A stretch of DNA of 64,000 bases from Gammaproteobacteria bacterium (GCA_024279945.1 JAJRRA010000080.1:62001-126000), one strand, 5' to 3'. Shown: positions 10,925-20,219, counted from the stretch's first letter. Numbers and translations: made by a program. The notes: generated by a model not told the origin, from the sequence alone.

Positions 10925-11673
10925 TCTTTACCTCGTTGGCGAATCATTTCGAACAGACAAACTCCGGTTGCCACGGAAACGTTCAGGCTGCTGACGGAAC
11001 CGTGCATCGGGATCTGCACCAGGAAATCGCACAATTCAGAAGTCAGTCGGCGCATGCCTTTCTCCTCACCACCCATCACCAGCGCCATGGGGCCACTTAA
11101 ACCCGCATCGTATAAACTTTGCTTGCCCTGATCACTGGTGCCCAGCAACCATACGCCCTTGTCTTTCATCCGGCGCAGGACACGGGCCAGGTTGGTCACG
11201 ATCAGGATCGGCAGCACTTCAGCCGCACCGGAGGCAGCGCGCCGGGCAACCGGAGTCAGCCCCGCACAGCGGTCTTTGGGCAGAATGACGGCGTGAACAC
11301 CTGCCGCTTCGGCGGTGCGCAAACAGGCGCCCAGGTTGTGTGGATCCTGAATACCATCCAGGACCAGCAACAACGGCGAACCGTCAATGGCATCCAGCAC
11401 CCGGTCCAGGTCTTTTTCGCTGAGCAGGTTCTCGGCGGCGAAATCGGCAATAATGTCCTGGTGGCGCTGACCCTCGCAGCGCCGTTCCAACAGGGCGCGC
11501 GGTTCCATTACCACTGATATACCCAGTTCCCCGGCACGGGCGGCCAGATTGCGCACGCGTGGGCTGTGGCTTTCCTGCGCCACACGCACAGCGCGCAGTT
11601 GCCCGGGCGTATGGGACAGAGCGGATTCTACCGAGTGAATTCCGATTAACAGGTTTTCCGGCTTTTGGGCCAT
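10921..11673 (-). CDS. rlmB: 23S rRNA 2'-O-methyltransferase RlmB
   Basis: SPOUT-class methyltransferase that modifies G2251 of 23S rRNA. From the ATG at 11673, which overlaps the rnr stop (TGATG), it has 250 residues. A short N-terminal L30e-like substrate-binding domain is followed by the SpoU domain with LVLDGIQDPHNLGACLRTAE (about residues 106-125), LVMGGEEKGM (about 199-208) and the knot motif SLNVSVATGVCLFE (about 227-240). The rnr-rlmB order is the classic enterobacterial one. Confidence 0.94.
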   Translation of the reverse strand: MAQKPENLLIGIHSVESALSHTPGQLRAVRVAQESHSPRVRNLAARAGELGISVVMEPRALLERRCEGQRHQDIIADFAAENLLSEKDLDRVLDAIDGSPLLLVLDGIQDPHNLGACLRTAEAAGVHAVILPKDRCAGLTPVARRAASGAAEVLPILIVTNLARVLRRMKDKGVWLLGTSDQGKQSLYDAGLSGPMALVMGGEEKGMRRLTSELCDFLVQIPMHGSVSSLNVSVATGVCLFEMIRQRGKE

Positions 11674-13826
11674 CAACTCACCAGTTCAAAGTCAATTTTC
11701 CGTTCATCCACGCTAACGGCCACAACCCGCACGTTCACTTTTTGCGCCAGTTGGAAAACTTTACCGCTGCGGTCACCCGTCAGACGGTGGACCACGGGAT
11801 CAAAATGATAATAATCATTGGGCAAAGAAGTAATATGCACCAGGCCGCTGACCCGGTTTTTCTCCAGGTCAATGAACAGGCCGAACGAGGTGACGCCCGT
11901 TACCTGCCCCTTGAATTCATCACCGATATGCTGCTCCATGAAATAGGCTTTCAGGCGGCCCAGCACATCCCACTCAGCCTCCTCGGCACGCCGGGAACGG
12001 TGAGAACTCTGTTCACAGAGTTTTTCCATACGCTGGCGGGAATAACCGTAACCCTTGGCACTCCGGTGCTCCAGGACATGATGGATGGCGCGGTGCACCA
12101 GCAGGTCGGGATAGCGCCTGATGGGTGAAGTGAAGTGGGCATAGGCCTCCAGCGCCAGCCCAAAATGACCGGCATTATTCACCTGGTAACTGGCCATGCT
12201 CTGGGCCCGCAGCAAAACCGCCATAATCAGGGACTTGTCCGCCCTGCCCTTGACCTGTTGCACGATCTGTTCAAAATCCCGGGGCGTGGGGCGGACTTTC
12301 CAGGTAATCCGGATGCCGAGGCTGCGTAAAAACTGTTCCAGCGGTTCCAGTTTCATCGCCGGAGGCGGTTCGTGGACCCGGAACGGCGCCGGTATCTGGT
12401 TACGCAACAGGAAGTTTGCGGCCTCTACGTTTGCCGTGATCATGCATTCCTCAATCAGCAGGTGCGCGTCATTGCGCTCAAGCGGCACAATATCCGCCAC
12501 GGCGCCGCGTTCATCGAACAGGAACTTCACTTCCGAGCCTTCAAAATCAATCGCCCCACGGCGGGTTCGGGCCCGACGCAGAGCCTGGAACAGCCCATGC
12601 AGATCTTTCAGCGAACGGGAAACTGCAGACATATTCTGCCTGATTTCCGGCTGACCACTGACCAGCCAGTCCCAAACCTCCCGATACGTCAGGCGTGCCT
12701 GTGACCGCATGACGGCAGCATCAAAGCGCGAACGCGTGACCTGGCCCTTGTCATTGATCGACATGTCACAAACAAGGCACAGGCGCTCCACCTCCGGGTT
12801 CAGCGAACACAGGCCGTTGGACAGGGCTTCGGGCAGCATCGGAATGACCCGGCCCGGGAAATACACTGAAGTGGCGCGGTTCTCCGCCTCCTGATCGAGT
12901 GCGCTGTCGGGACTGACATAATGGGAAACGTCGGCGATAGCCACCACCAGGCGCCATCCGTTCTTGCGCCGCTGGGCATAAACTGCGTCATCGAAATCAC
13001 GCGCATCAGCACCGTCAATAGTCACCAGGGGAAGATCACGCAGATCGCGCCGACCGCTGATCATCGCCTCGGTCACCTGATCACCGAAGGCCCGCGCCTG
13101 CTCCTCTACACCTTTTGGCCATTCATGGGGCAGACCGAAATTGCGCACGGCAATTTCCGTCGCCAGGCCCGGAGCACCGCTTTCCCCCAGGATCTCAATC
13201 ACACGGCCGACCGGCGGCTGTCGCTCGCCGGGTTGCTGGATAATCTCCGCCACAACCACCTGCCCCGGACGGGCGCCGGCGGTGTCGGGTAGTGGAATAA
13301 TCACATCCTGGTTGATCCGGGGATCGTCAGGAACCACCAGTGCGATGCCGCTTTCCTCAATGAATCGCCCGACAATTTTGTCATGGGCGCGCTCCAGAAT
13401 TTCCCGGATCGCACCTTCGCGCCTGCCCCGCGCATCTACGCCAATCACGCTGGCCATCACCCGGTCCCCGTGCAGTACTCTGCGCATCTGGCGCGACGAA
13501 AGATACAGGTCGGAACCTCCTTCGTCCGGCATCACAAAACCATAGCCGTCCTTGTGGGCGCTGACCCGCCCGGCCACCAGGTCCATTTTCGCCGGCAGAC
13601 CATAGGCATTGCGACGATTCTTGATTAACTGCCCATCGCGAATCATGGCCCTCAATCGGCGGCGCAATATCTCGCGACTGTCGGCGGACTTAACGTCCAG
13701 GCGCTCAATCATGTCCTGCCGTTTCAAAGGCTTGCCGTGATCTTCCAGTAAAGCAAGTATGGTCTGCCGGTCCGGCGCCTCGGCGCGGATGGTCCGTCTC
13801 CCGGAGGAGTCATGTCGTGTATTCAC
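11673..13826 (-). CDS. rnr: Ribonuclease R
   Basis: Processive 3'-5' exoribonuclease for structured RNA. 717 residues from a GTG at 13826: N-terminal winged helix (about 18-80), two cold-shock domains (about 80-230), the RNB catalytic domain with the acidic cluster DGADARDFDD at residues 271-280, and an S1 domain that ends the protein. E. coli RNase R has a lysine-rich tail beyond S1 that is absent here. Translationally coupled to rlmB. Confidence 0.95.
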   Translation of the reverse strand: MNTRHDSSGRRTIRAEAPDRQTILALLEDHGKPLKRQDMIERLDVKSADSREILRRRLRAMIRDGQLIKNRRNAYGLPAKMDLVAGRVSAHKDGYGFVMPDEGGSDLYLSSRQMRRVLHGDRVMASVIGVDARGRREGAIREILERAHDKIVGRFIEESGIALVVPDDPRINQDVIIPLPDTAGARPGQVVVAEIIQQPGERQPPVGRVIEILGESGAPGLATEIAVRNFGLPHEWPKGVEEQARAFGDQVTEAMISGRRDLRDLPLVTIDGADARDFDDAVYAQRRKNGWRLVVAIADVSHYVSPDSALDQEAENRATSVYFPGRVIPMLPEALSNGLCSLNPEVERLCLVCDMSINDKGQVTRSRFDAAVMRSQARLTYREVWDWLVSGQPEIRQNMSAVSRSLKDLHGLFQALRRARTRRGAIDFEGSEVKFLFDERGAVADIVPLERNDAHLLIEECMITANVEAANFLLRNQIPAPFRVHEPPPAMKLEPLEQFLRSLGIRITWKVRPTPRDFEQIVQQVKGRADKSLIMAVLLRAQSMASYQVNNAGHFGLALEAYAHFTSPIRRYPDLLVHRAIHHVLEHRSAKGYGYSRQRMEKLCEQSSHRSRRAEEAEWDVLGRLKAYFMEQHIGDEFKGQVTGVTSFGLFIDLEKNRVSGLVHITSLPNDYYHFDPVVHRLTGDRSGKVFQLAQKVNVRVVAVSVDERKIDFELVS

Positions 13827-13839
13827 AGTTTTCTTTCCC

Positions 13840-13873
13840 AGTGTGGTGTAACGTATAAATGGTACACCACACT
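13840..13873. promoter_or_regulatory. 11-nt perfect inverted repeat upstream of rnr
   Basis: AGTGTGGTGTA at 13840-13850 faces its exact complement at 13863-13873 across a 12-nt spacer. It lies between the stop of the sigma-54 activator gene and the rnr start. It could be a transcription end for the activator gene or an operator before rnr; no long T run follows on either strand, so the role is open. Confidence 0.55.
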
Positions 13874-13902
13874 AGATGTTTCCCTGAACCGGAAAATACA
13901 CT

Positions 13903-15600
13903 TCAGGCAAGATTAAATTTCTTCATGCGATAGCGACATTGCGGTGCACTCATACCTAGCGATCGTGCCGCCTTGTTGACATTACCCTCTGCTTCCTGCA
14001 GTGCGCCTTCAAGCAGGTTTTTTTCAAAATGATCAAAACTGCCCACTCCCTGTTCGATGAACAGTTGGAATGCATTTTTCTTCGCACCACCACCTGCTGA
14101 AGAAACCAACTCGCCGGCCCGCGTAACCCTGGATGCGTCCACATCTTCAGTTGGCATCCCCATACAAACCGAATCGGTTTCAATCAGCTCACTGTCTTCG
14201 GTAAGAATCACACCCCGCTCGATCAGGTTTTCCAGTTCGCGTACGTTACCGGGCCACTGGTACGCCCGAAACCGGGACATAATCTTGTCGGTGACACCGC
14301 TGACGTTTCTTCCATAGCGGGAATTGAAACGATCAAGAAACTTACGGATCAATCCGGGTATGTCCTCTAGCCTCTCACGCAGGGGAGGAATAACGATTGG
14401 GAAAATATTGATGCGGTAATAGAGGTCAACGCGGAATTTCCCGAGCTGGACCAACTCTTCAAGATTGGCGTTGGTCGCAGCAATCAGGCGAACATCGACT
14501 TTGCGTGTCCGGGTGTCACCCACCCGGTCAAATTCACCGTGCTGGAGCACCCGCAGCAGCTTGGATTGGGCATCCAGGGACAGTTCACCAATTTCATCCA
14601 GAAACAGTGTTCCGCCATGCGCGCGCTCGAAACGACCCGCCCTGGACACTTCAGCGCCGGTGTAGGCGCCTTTTTCGACACCAAATAATTCTGCCTCAAC
14701 CAGCCCTTCCGGCAGCGCGGCACAGTTGACGGTAATAAAGGGATCATCCCGGCGCGGCCCCATCTTGTGCAGGACACCGGCAAAAGTTTCCTTGCCCACC
14801 CCGGTTTCGCCCAACATCAGAACGTTCACGTCCGTTTTGGCCGCCTTTTCGATGATGATCAGCACTTCGGTAATGCTGGGGGACTGCCCAACAATGGATT
14901 CCGGAGGGATAACGGGGGAAATAATCTCCCGCAGGTTCTGAACCTCGCTTTGCAATGAGTAGAGCTCTTCTGCCATGGAATCCTGGCTGAAGAGCTTTTT
15001 TAATTCCTCTGCCTCTTCCCACTCCTTCAATGGCTTACCGATGATTCGGCACTGATCGTCTCCCTTGCCGATACACTCAACTTCTTTGAAGACCACCGGC
15101 ACCTTCATTAACTCGGATGTGTATCCGCTCGCATAACCGATCTGATGCCAACACACCGGCGTCTTACTCAGTCCCTGCGATGCGAGGTGTTGTTCAGCCT
15201 CAAAAGAATTCTGCCAGATATATTCCGCAAAGTAGTGACCGGAGGCAATATCCATCTCAAACTGCACTTGCGTGACATGCACGATGCCCTCCAGGGCGTG
15301 GAGCTGCGGGCCCACGGCAAAGGCATCTTCATCGCTGGCCTGGGGCCGCAACCTGCGTGCAAAGTGGGCATCTGCTTCGCCGGATTTCAGCCCCATACGA
15401 AACAGCACACCCTTGGCATTCTCTGTCCCCAGGGATCTGAACAGCTCGTCACGCAGGCTGCCGAAAGCGGTAGTATGCAACAACATGACGCGCTGCTGCT
15501 CCAGCCAGATGCAGCCCGTACCTGCATCAAAGCGCACCGAACTTCTCAGGTCGCTTATATCAGGAAACTGGTGGAATTCTTCTGGAATCTGCGAGCCCAT
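13903..15600 (-). CDS. Sigma-54-dependent activator of the XylR/DmpR/PoxR type
   Basis: Enhancer-binding protein that senses an aromatic effector directly. The frame opens at a TTG (15642), but a terminator-like hairpin separates that codon from the ATG at 15600, which I prefer (565 residues). Order: N-terminal effector domain (about 15-115) and V4R-type domain (about 115-205, including CIGKGDDQCR), a linker, AAA+ domain with Walker A GETGVGKE near 270 and the sigma-54 contact loop GAYTGA near 315, and a Fis-type helix-turn-helix with VNKAARSLGMSAPQCRYRM at the end. Its place after the phenol carboxylation genes makes phenol or a relative the likely effector and the ppsA promoter the likely target. 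Confidence 0.9.
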   Translation of the reverse strand: MGSQIPEEFHQFPDISDLRSSVRFDAGTGCIWLEQQRVMLLHTTAFGSLRDELFRSLGTENAKGVLFRMGLKSGEADAHFARRLRPQASDEDAFAVGPQLHALEGIVHVTQVQFEMDIASGHYFAEYIWQNSFEAEQHLASQGLSKTPVCWHQIGYASGYTSELMKVPVVFKEVECIGKGDDQCRIIGKPLKEWEEAEELKKLFSQDSMAEELYSLQSEVQNLREIISPVIPPESIVGQSPSITEVLIIIEKAAKTDVNVLMLGETGVGKETFAGVLHKMGPRRDDPFITVNCAALPEGLVEAELFGVEKGAYTGAEVSRAGRFERAHGGTLFLDEIGELSLDAQSKLLRVLQHGEFDRVGDTRTRKVDVRLIAATNANLEELVQLGKFRVDLYYRINIFPIVIPPLRERLEDIPGLIRKFLDRFNSRYGRNVSGVTDKIMSRFRAYQWPGNVRELENLIERGVILTEDSELIETDSVCMGMPTEDVDASRVTRAGELVSSAGGGAKKNAFQLFIEQGVGSFDHFEKNLLEGALQEAEGNVNKAARSLGMSAPQCRYRMKKFNLA

Positions 15601-15616
15601 ATATTTTTCATCAAAA

Positions 15617-15636
15617 GGGGGAGCATAATCTCCCCC
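15617..15636 (-). terminator. Intrinsic terminator after ubiX
   Basis: On the minus strand GGGGGAG, a 6-nt loop and CTCCCCC form a perfect 7-bp GC-rich stem followed directly by TTTT. It lies between the ubiX stop (15663) and the activator ATG (15600), so it probably ends most transcripts of the phenol operon before the regulator gene. Confidence 0.7.
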
Positions 15637-15662
15637 CCTCAAAGTATCAATATCAAGCGGTG

Positions 15663-16259
15663 CTATTTGGCAGTCGATGCCTGGGTGACTTCCTCGGGTT
15701 TTGAGCCCCAGCGGCGGAAAAGATTGTGCTTGATGCCGATCTGGTCCAGCACCTTGCCGATACTTTGGTTGATGATGTCCTGAATCGTCTGTGGTCCATG
15801 ATAAAACGATGGCATGGGCGGCAGTATGGTAGCCCCCAGGTCGGCACAGCGCGCCATCATGTCCAGATGTCCCTTGTGCAGCGGTGTTTCACGAACCATC
15901 ATCACCAGGGGACGTTTTTCCTTCAGGGTCACATCTGCTGCCCGCGTAATCAGGTTATCGCTATAGGAATTGGCAATGCCGGACAGGCTTTTTATGGTAC
16001 AGGGCACCACCACCATACCCCGGGTGAGAAAGGAACCGCTGGCCACAGCAGCGCCGACATCCTTGTTGTTGTAAACCACATCGGCCAGTGCCCGCACTTC
16101 TTTGCTGGAGTAGGACGTTTCAATGGCCAGATTGCGCCCGGCAGATTCACTCAAAACCAGGTGGGTCTCAACGTCTGTTTTTTGCAAAGCCTTGAGAAGT
16201 TCCACACCATAGATAACACCTGAAGCACCCGTGATACCGACAACAAGGGGTAAACTCAT
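15663..16259 (-). CDS. ubiX: Flavin prenyltransferase UbiX
   Basis: Joins a dimethylallyl group to reduced FMN to make prenylated FMN, the cofactor of UbiD decarboxylases. 198 residues with the FMN-binding start VVGITGASGVIYG (residues 5-17), the VPCTIKSLSGIANSYSDNLI region (about 88-107) and RAADVTLKEKRPLVMMVRE, in which family active-site residues lie. The ATG overlaps the stop of the LpdD-like gene by four bases. Its operon contains a UbiD homologue that needs this cofactor. Confidence 0.93.
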   Translation of the reverse strand: MSLPLVVGITGASGVIYGVELLKALQKTDVETHLVLSESAGRNLAIETSYSSKEVRALADVVYNNKDVGAAVASGSFLTRGMVVVPCTIKSLSGIANSYSDNLITRAADVTLKEKRPLVMMVRETPLHKGHLDMMARCADLGATILPPMPSFYHGPQTIQDIINQSIGKVLDQIGIKHNLFRRWGSKPEEVTQASTAK

Positions 16260-16663
16260 TTTGAAAGCTCCTGTTTCTGTAGTTTTACCGTCAACAGACG
16301 GGTTATTTCTCCAATCCTCGATCCGATTTCTGAGATTTCTTCCTGACTGAGTCCATCCCAGTGGATACCGGCCGTGACAACGACATGGGTGTTCAGGACC
16401 GCCGACAAATGCTCTGATACCGGTTTTACAATTTCATCTTCCTTGTGTCCCGGGTAAGTCAGTACGGAGCAAGTCGCACTTTTTTTATCCGGTTGAGCCA
16501 GACTGGGCCTCGGCTGAGCGGCTGCGACAGCGCCGATGTGCGGCCGGGTTCCCCCCCAGATCCAGACCAGGATATCCTCACCAACACGAATTGCTCTGGC
16601 TTCGACCGCCAGGCTTGCCTCTTGCGTACAGACATATATTCCGTCAGCCGGATCAGGCGTCAT
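16256..16663 (-). CDS. LpdD-like prenylated-flavin chaperone
   Basis: A 135-residue protein resembling LpdD, the small partner of gallate and protocatechuate decarboxylases thought to help load prenylated flavin into UbiD enzymes. The recognisable core is GEDILVWIWGGTRPHIGAVA (about residues 28-47), then SVLTYPGHKEDEIVKP and VVVTAGIHWDGLSQEEI. The start overlaps the upstream CBS gene and the stop overlaps ubiX, so it is translationally coupled on both sides. Family assignment is by pattern memory; a profile search would confirm it. Confidence 0.7.
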   Translation of the reverse strand: MTPDPADGIYVCTQEASLAVEARAIRVGEDILVWIWGGTRPHIGAVAAAQPRPSLAQPDKKSATCSVLTYPGHKEDEIVKPVSEHLSAVLNTHVVVTAGIHWDGLSQEEISEIGSRIGEITRLLTVKLQKQELSK

Positions 16664-17327
16664 TCAACTCCACCACCGGTTTACCTTTGAAATTCTTTTC
16701 CAATACAGTAAATCCTTCATCCTCAAATATCTCAATCAGGCTATCCAGTTTGTCGGTTTCGAAACGAATCACAATTCGTTTGTATTCCTCCCCCTCCTTT
16801 GGAAGCGGATAGATGGACTGCAGCCTGGCGCCATTTTCATCAACGATGGCTGCTATGCCATTTATATCGCGAGGGCTGGTGCTGGTAGCTTGTAAAGTGA
16901 CGCCACTGTAATTGTCCCAGGCCCCGATAATATGGGCTGCCATGGCAAAAATTTCTGTCGCCGTAATGATGCCGACAACCTTGCCGTCATCCAGTACGGG
17001 GAACTGACTTTTGCCGTCTTCCTGCCCCATGCGCAAACAGCGCTCCATGGTGTCTTCAGTATTAACCGTTGCCGGACGACGCACCATTATATCCTTCACC
17101 CTGAGCTTGTTGGTAAAGTAATCAAATTCATAATTATCCTGGGTGCGGGCAACATTTTCCGCTGCACGCAGACAATGAGCACGGGTCAGCAATCCGCGCA
17201 AAATACCCTCGTCCACCACCGGTACGGCCCGGACACTCTGATCCGAGAAGATACGATAGGCCTTGGCCAGTAACATGCTACTCTCTATCGTTGTCGGGTC
17301 GGGTCTCATCCAATTACGTACGATCAT
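16653..17327 (-). CDS. ppsC: CBS-domain protein, phenylphosphate synthase subunit PpsC-like
   Basis: 224 residues with two CBS domains (about 4-60, beginning NWMRPDPTTIES, and 75-130, beginning VKDIMVRRPATVN) and an ACT-like C-terminal segment (about 140-215). In Thauera aromatica the third phenylphosphate synthase protein is a CBS protein of about this size that strongly stimulates the kinase; the same role is inferred here from size, domains and position. CBS pairs usually bind adenosine nucleotides, so it may tune the enzyme to energy charge. Confidence 0.8.
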   Translation of the reverse strand: MIVRNWMRPDPTTIESSMLLAKAYRIFSDQSVRAVPVVDEGILRGLLTRAHCLRAAENVARTQDNYEFDYFTNKLRVKDIMVRRPATVNTEDTMERCLRMGQEDGKSQFPVLDDGKVVGIITATEIFAMAAHIIGAWDNYSGVTLQATSTSPRDINGIAAIVDENGARLQSIYPLPKEGEEYKRIVIRFETDKLDSLIEIFEDEGFTVLEKNFKGKPVVELNDA

Positions 17328-17349
17328 TTATCTGTAACCTCGCTTGTGA

Positions 17350-18600
17350 TCAGGCTTGTGCGGCCGCTGCCTGCTTGAAAAGAGAAACAAATTCAGAAAC
17401 GGCAGCCTGGGCGAATTCTGGTGTGTACAAGTGTAAATCCACTTCCCTGATGGCATCTGGATTGTTCAGTTTTTCTTTCAGGCGTTCGACAAATACGGCA
17501 TCCGCCACCGGGTCATAGTTCTGTCGCCCTTCACGATCCAGTGAGGACCAGCCCTTGAGTGGAATCATAAAGGTAAAGGGGCCGGTGGACTGATTGAGGC
17601 GCTCTGCAATGACATCGGCAGCATGGCGTAATTCATCCGCGCTGCTGCGCACCTGGATACGCAGTGCATCCTGCACATACTGTGAGCGATCCCGGGTTTC
17701 TTCCAGCTTGTCTGCGCGCCCGCCATAACTCAGCATATCCAGTCCACAGGGCGCCAGTACCGTGGGAATGCCGCGCCGAATCGCCGCCATGAGCCGATCC
17801 GGGCCCGGATCGCGGTTGCCGTCGTACAGGTTTTCCAGCACACCGCCGATACAGATGTCCATGACGCCATCAAAAGCACCGTCGGCAATCATCTCCTCCA
17901 TCGCCTTGTCGCCCTTACCCTGGGCATGACAGACGATGGGAATAAAACCTTCATCTTCAAGCATGCCGACCGCAGTCTGAACGGCCATTTCACCAAAACC
18001 AAATCCGGTGATCGCAATCACCGGTTTGTCGAAGCTGAAATCCGTGCCACCGGTCATTTCAACCATGCCGCAAATAGCGCCGACTGCATTGGTAATCTGC
18101 GCCTTCAGCAGCGGATTCATCTTGACGATATCGAGCACGGTGTGGTGCATGGTGATGTCACGGGTACCGACGTATTTATCAATGTAGCGGGGATGCGCAG
18201 CCATGGGTGACGCCATCACTTTGGGCATGCCGAAAGGCAAACGCCTCATGATGCTGGTGGCGACCAGGGTTGCCGTCCCGCCGCCAACACCAAACACACC
18301 GTGTATTTTGTTTTCCTGCAGGAGTTCATCGACAATCAGCGCCGCACCCCTGATCTGATTTTCCGTTGCCCGGTCCCGATCAACGCGATAGCACTCACGC
18401 ACGGTCTCGATATCGAGTCCGCCGCGTTGTGCAATCTGTTCACAAGTGATATCACCGGCAAAAGGAGGAGGGTCTTCCATGGAAAAATCAAGCAGAATGG
18501 CATTGTGGCCACGCCGTTCAATCAGTTCCTTGACAAAGATGATGTCTTCGCCGCGCGTATCCAGGTTGCAGATAATTGCAATACCCTTCTTTCCACTCAT
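17350..18600 (-). CDS. Tm-1-like ATP-binding (UPF0261) protein
   Basis: A 416-residue protein of the Tm-1-like/UPF0261 family, begun by KGIAIICNLDTRGEDIIFVK and with the glycine-rich GVFGVGGGTATLVATSIMR stretch near residues 101-119 and ITGFGFGEMAVQTA near 197. Plant Tm-1 is a viral-replication inhibitor that binds ATP; the bacterial function is not established. It lies 22 bp upstream of ppsC and 146 bp downstream of ubiD, inside the carboxylation operon, so a part in phenylphosphate metabolism is inferred only from position. Confidence 0.8.
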   Translation of the reverse strand: MSGKKGIAIICNLDTRGEDIIFVKELIERRGHNAILLDFSMEDPPPFAGDITCEQIAQRGGLDIETVRECYRVDRDRATENQIRGAALIVDELLQENKIHGVFGVGGGTATLVATSIMRRLPFGMPKVMASPMAAHPRYIDKYVGTRDITMHHTVLDIVKMNPLLKAQITNAVGAICGMVEMTGGTDFSFDKPVIAITGFGFGEMAVQTAVGMLEDEGFIPIVCHAQGKGDKAMEEMIADGAFDGVMDICIGGVLENLYDGNRDPGPDRLMAAIRRGIPTVLAPCGLDMLSYGGRADKLEETRDRSQYVQDALRIQVRSSADELRHAADVIAERLNQSTGPFTFMIPLKGWSSLDREGRQNYDPVADAVFVERLKEKLNNPDAIREVDLHLYTPEFAQAAVSEFVSLFKQAAAAQA

Positions 18601-18670
18601 GATGTTATGTAGTCCCTTGGATTATTTGCTGCACAGAGTGACCCAGCCACTCCGTTAGTTATCAGAAATA

Positions 18671-18727
18671 CCGGGCGACGCAATAGACCGCGCCGCCCGG
18701 GAAGTGACTGGCCGCTGAGAAGCGGCC
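18671..18727 (-). other. Two intercistronic hairpins after ubiD
   Basis: Between the ubiD stop and the Tm-1-like start are two perfect 7-bp stems: CCGGGCG (18671-18677) with CGCCCGG (18694-18700), and GGCCGCT (18710-18716) with AGCGGCC (18721-18727) around a GAGA tetraloop. There is no T run, so they look more like RNA-processing or mRNA-stability elements than terminators. Confidence 0.55.
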
Positions 18728-18746
18728 GGCACTATTCCTGCTTTCC

Positions 18747-20219
18747 TTACGAGCCTGGTTTGACCAGACGATCGATCATATTGGCTACCGGGCTGGCTCC
18801 GTCAAAGCCATATTCATTCCAGCGATCCGAGACTTTCTGCAGAACCTTGCGGTCCATGAAGATCTCATTCGGCTTGTTTTCCCACTCAAACGGCGTGCAG
18901 GCATCAAGAATGATACGGCTGGTAATATCCCGCGCCTCAATCGGCAAACCGGGATCCAGAGGGGTAGACCGGCCACGGTCGATAATCTGCGCGGACCGTT
19001 TGGGATCAAAGCGGGTGGACAGGGCCCACCAGATGCGATCCCAGTCATCCACTGCAATATCATGATCGACCACGATCACACCCTTCAGGCCATAGTGTCC
19101 TGTCGTGGTTGCGATAACCGCGTTGCCGACATGGTTTGAATGGCCGGGGTATTTCTGCCGCACCGATACCACTGCCCAGAAACGACCACAGGCTTCAGCC
19201 GGAATATAAACGCCTTCGATACCCGGCACCCGCATGGTTTCAAGATCGTGCCAGAGTGTTGCCGTGCGGTTGAGTGACTGGATCATGTGAATGTCATTGA
19301 TCGGCTTACCGACCGTTGTTGACCACATAGTGGGCTTGTTGCGGTAAATGATGCGTTCGACACGCAAAATGGGCTTGGGATAATCCTTGCCCTTGTTGCC
19401 GGAATAATAGCCGGTGTATTCACCGAACGGGCCTTCTTCCATCAATTCGTTCGGGTCGATATAACCCTCGGCAATAATCTCTGCATTGGCCGGCAGGGTC
19501 AGGCCGGTCAGATCCGACTTGAAAACCGGTACGGGGCGTTGGCGCAGTGAACCGGCGATATCGTATTCATCGGTCTCGGCGCTGACCAGGGTGGATCCGG
19601 CGAGGAACAGCACCGGGTCACAACCGACAACCGCTGCAGCAGGCATCAGCTGACCGCGTTCCTGGTATTTCTTCATGTGGAAGTCGCCGTGCTTGCCCTT
19701 GATGATCTGCGAGCCCAGTATGTTTTTACCCAGCACCTGGGAACGATAGGTGCCCAGATTGGTCCAGCCCGTGTCGGGGTCCTGAGTCACCAGGAAGCCG
19801 GAGGTTACAAAAAACCGGCCGCCGTCATCGGGATAAAACCAAGGCACAGGAAATTTGAGGAGATCAACATCATCACCTTCAATGACGTTTTCCAGTACCG
19901 GCGGATTATCGACATATTCAGGCTTGACCAGTTTCTGCGTGGTCAATTCCATCCATTTCTTGGACAGTTGGGACATCGGAAGGTCCGGATCCTGCTCAAG
20001 CGCAATGGCTAAACGTCTGGGTGTGGTAAAAGCACTGGTAAATAAAGGAATCTCCGGGTAATCCTTGACATTTTCGTAGAGTAGCGCAGGGCCTTTAGCC
20101 TCCTCGTTTACCTTGGAAACGTGACAGGCTTCCAGGTTCCAGTCCACCTCTGCGGTGACACGGTGTAACTCGCCGTGTTCATCCAACGCTTTGATGAAAT
20201 CTCTCAGATCATTAATCAT
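18747..20219 (-). CDS. UbiD-family decarboxylase, phenylphosphate carboxylase-like
   Basis: prFMN-dependent (de)carboxylase; in this operon the likely reaction is carboxylation of phenylphosphate to 4-hydroxybenzoate. The ATG at 20219 has an AGGAG ribosome site 8 bp before it, giving 490 residues, the normal UbiD size. The first segment INDLRDFIKALDEHGELHRV, the GRFFVTSGFLVTQDPDTGW region (about 130-148) and the conserved acidic EEGPFGEYTGYY block (about 264-275) belong to UbiD. Thauera uses two UbiD-like subunits; only one is present here, so this may work as a simpler enzyme. Confidence 0.88.
   Translation of the reverse strand: MINDLRDFIKALDEHGELHRVTAEVDWNLEACHVSKVNEEAKGPALLYENVKDYPEIPLFTSAFTTPRRLAIALEQDPDLPMSQLSKKWMELTTQKLVKPEYVDNPPVLENVIEGDDVDLLKFPVPWFYPDDGGRFFVTSGFLVTQDPDTGWTNLGTYRSQVLGKNILGSQIIKGKHGDFHMKKYQERGQLMPAAAVVGCDPVLFLAGSTLVSAETDEYDIAGSLRQRPVPVFKSDLTGLTLPANAEIIAEGYIDPNELMEEGPFGEYTGYYSGNKGKDYPKPILRVERIIYRNKPTMWSTTVGKPINDIHMIQSLNRTATLWHDLETMRVPGIEGVYIPAEACGRFWAVVSVRQKYPGHSNHVGNAVIATTTGHYGLKGVIVVDHDIAVDDWDRIWWALSTRFDPKRSAQIIDRGRSTPLDPGLPIEARDITSRIILDACTPFEWENKPNEIFMDRKVLQKVSDRWNEYGFDGASPVANMIDRLVKPGS

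Noticed and set aside
10277-11131. A 284-codon plus-strand frame
   Set aside because: It is antisense to the deaminase and rlmB genes, both of which have intact catalytic motifs.
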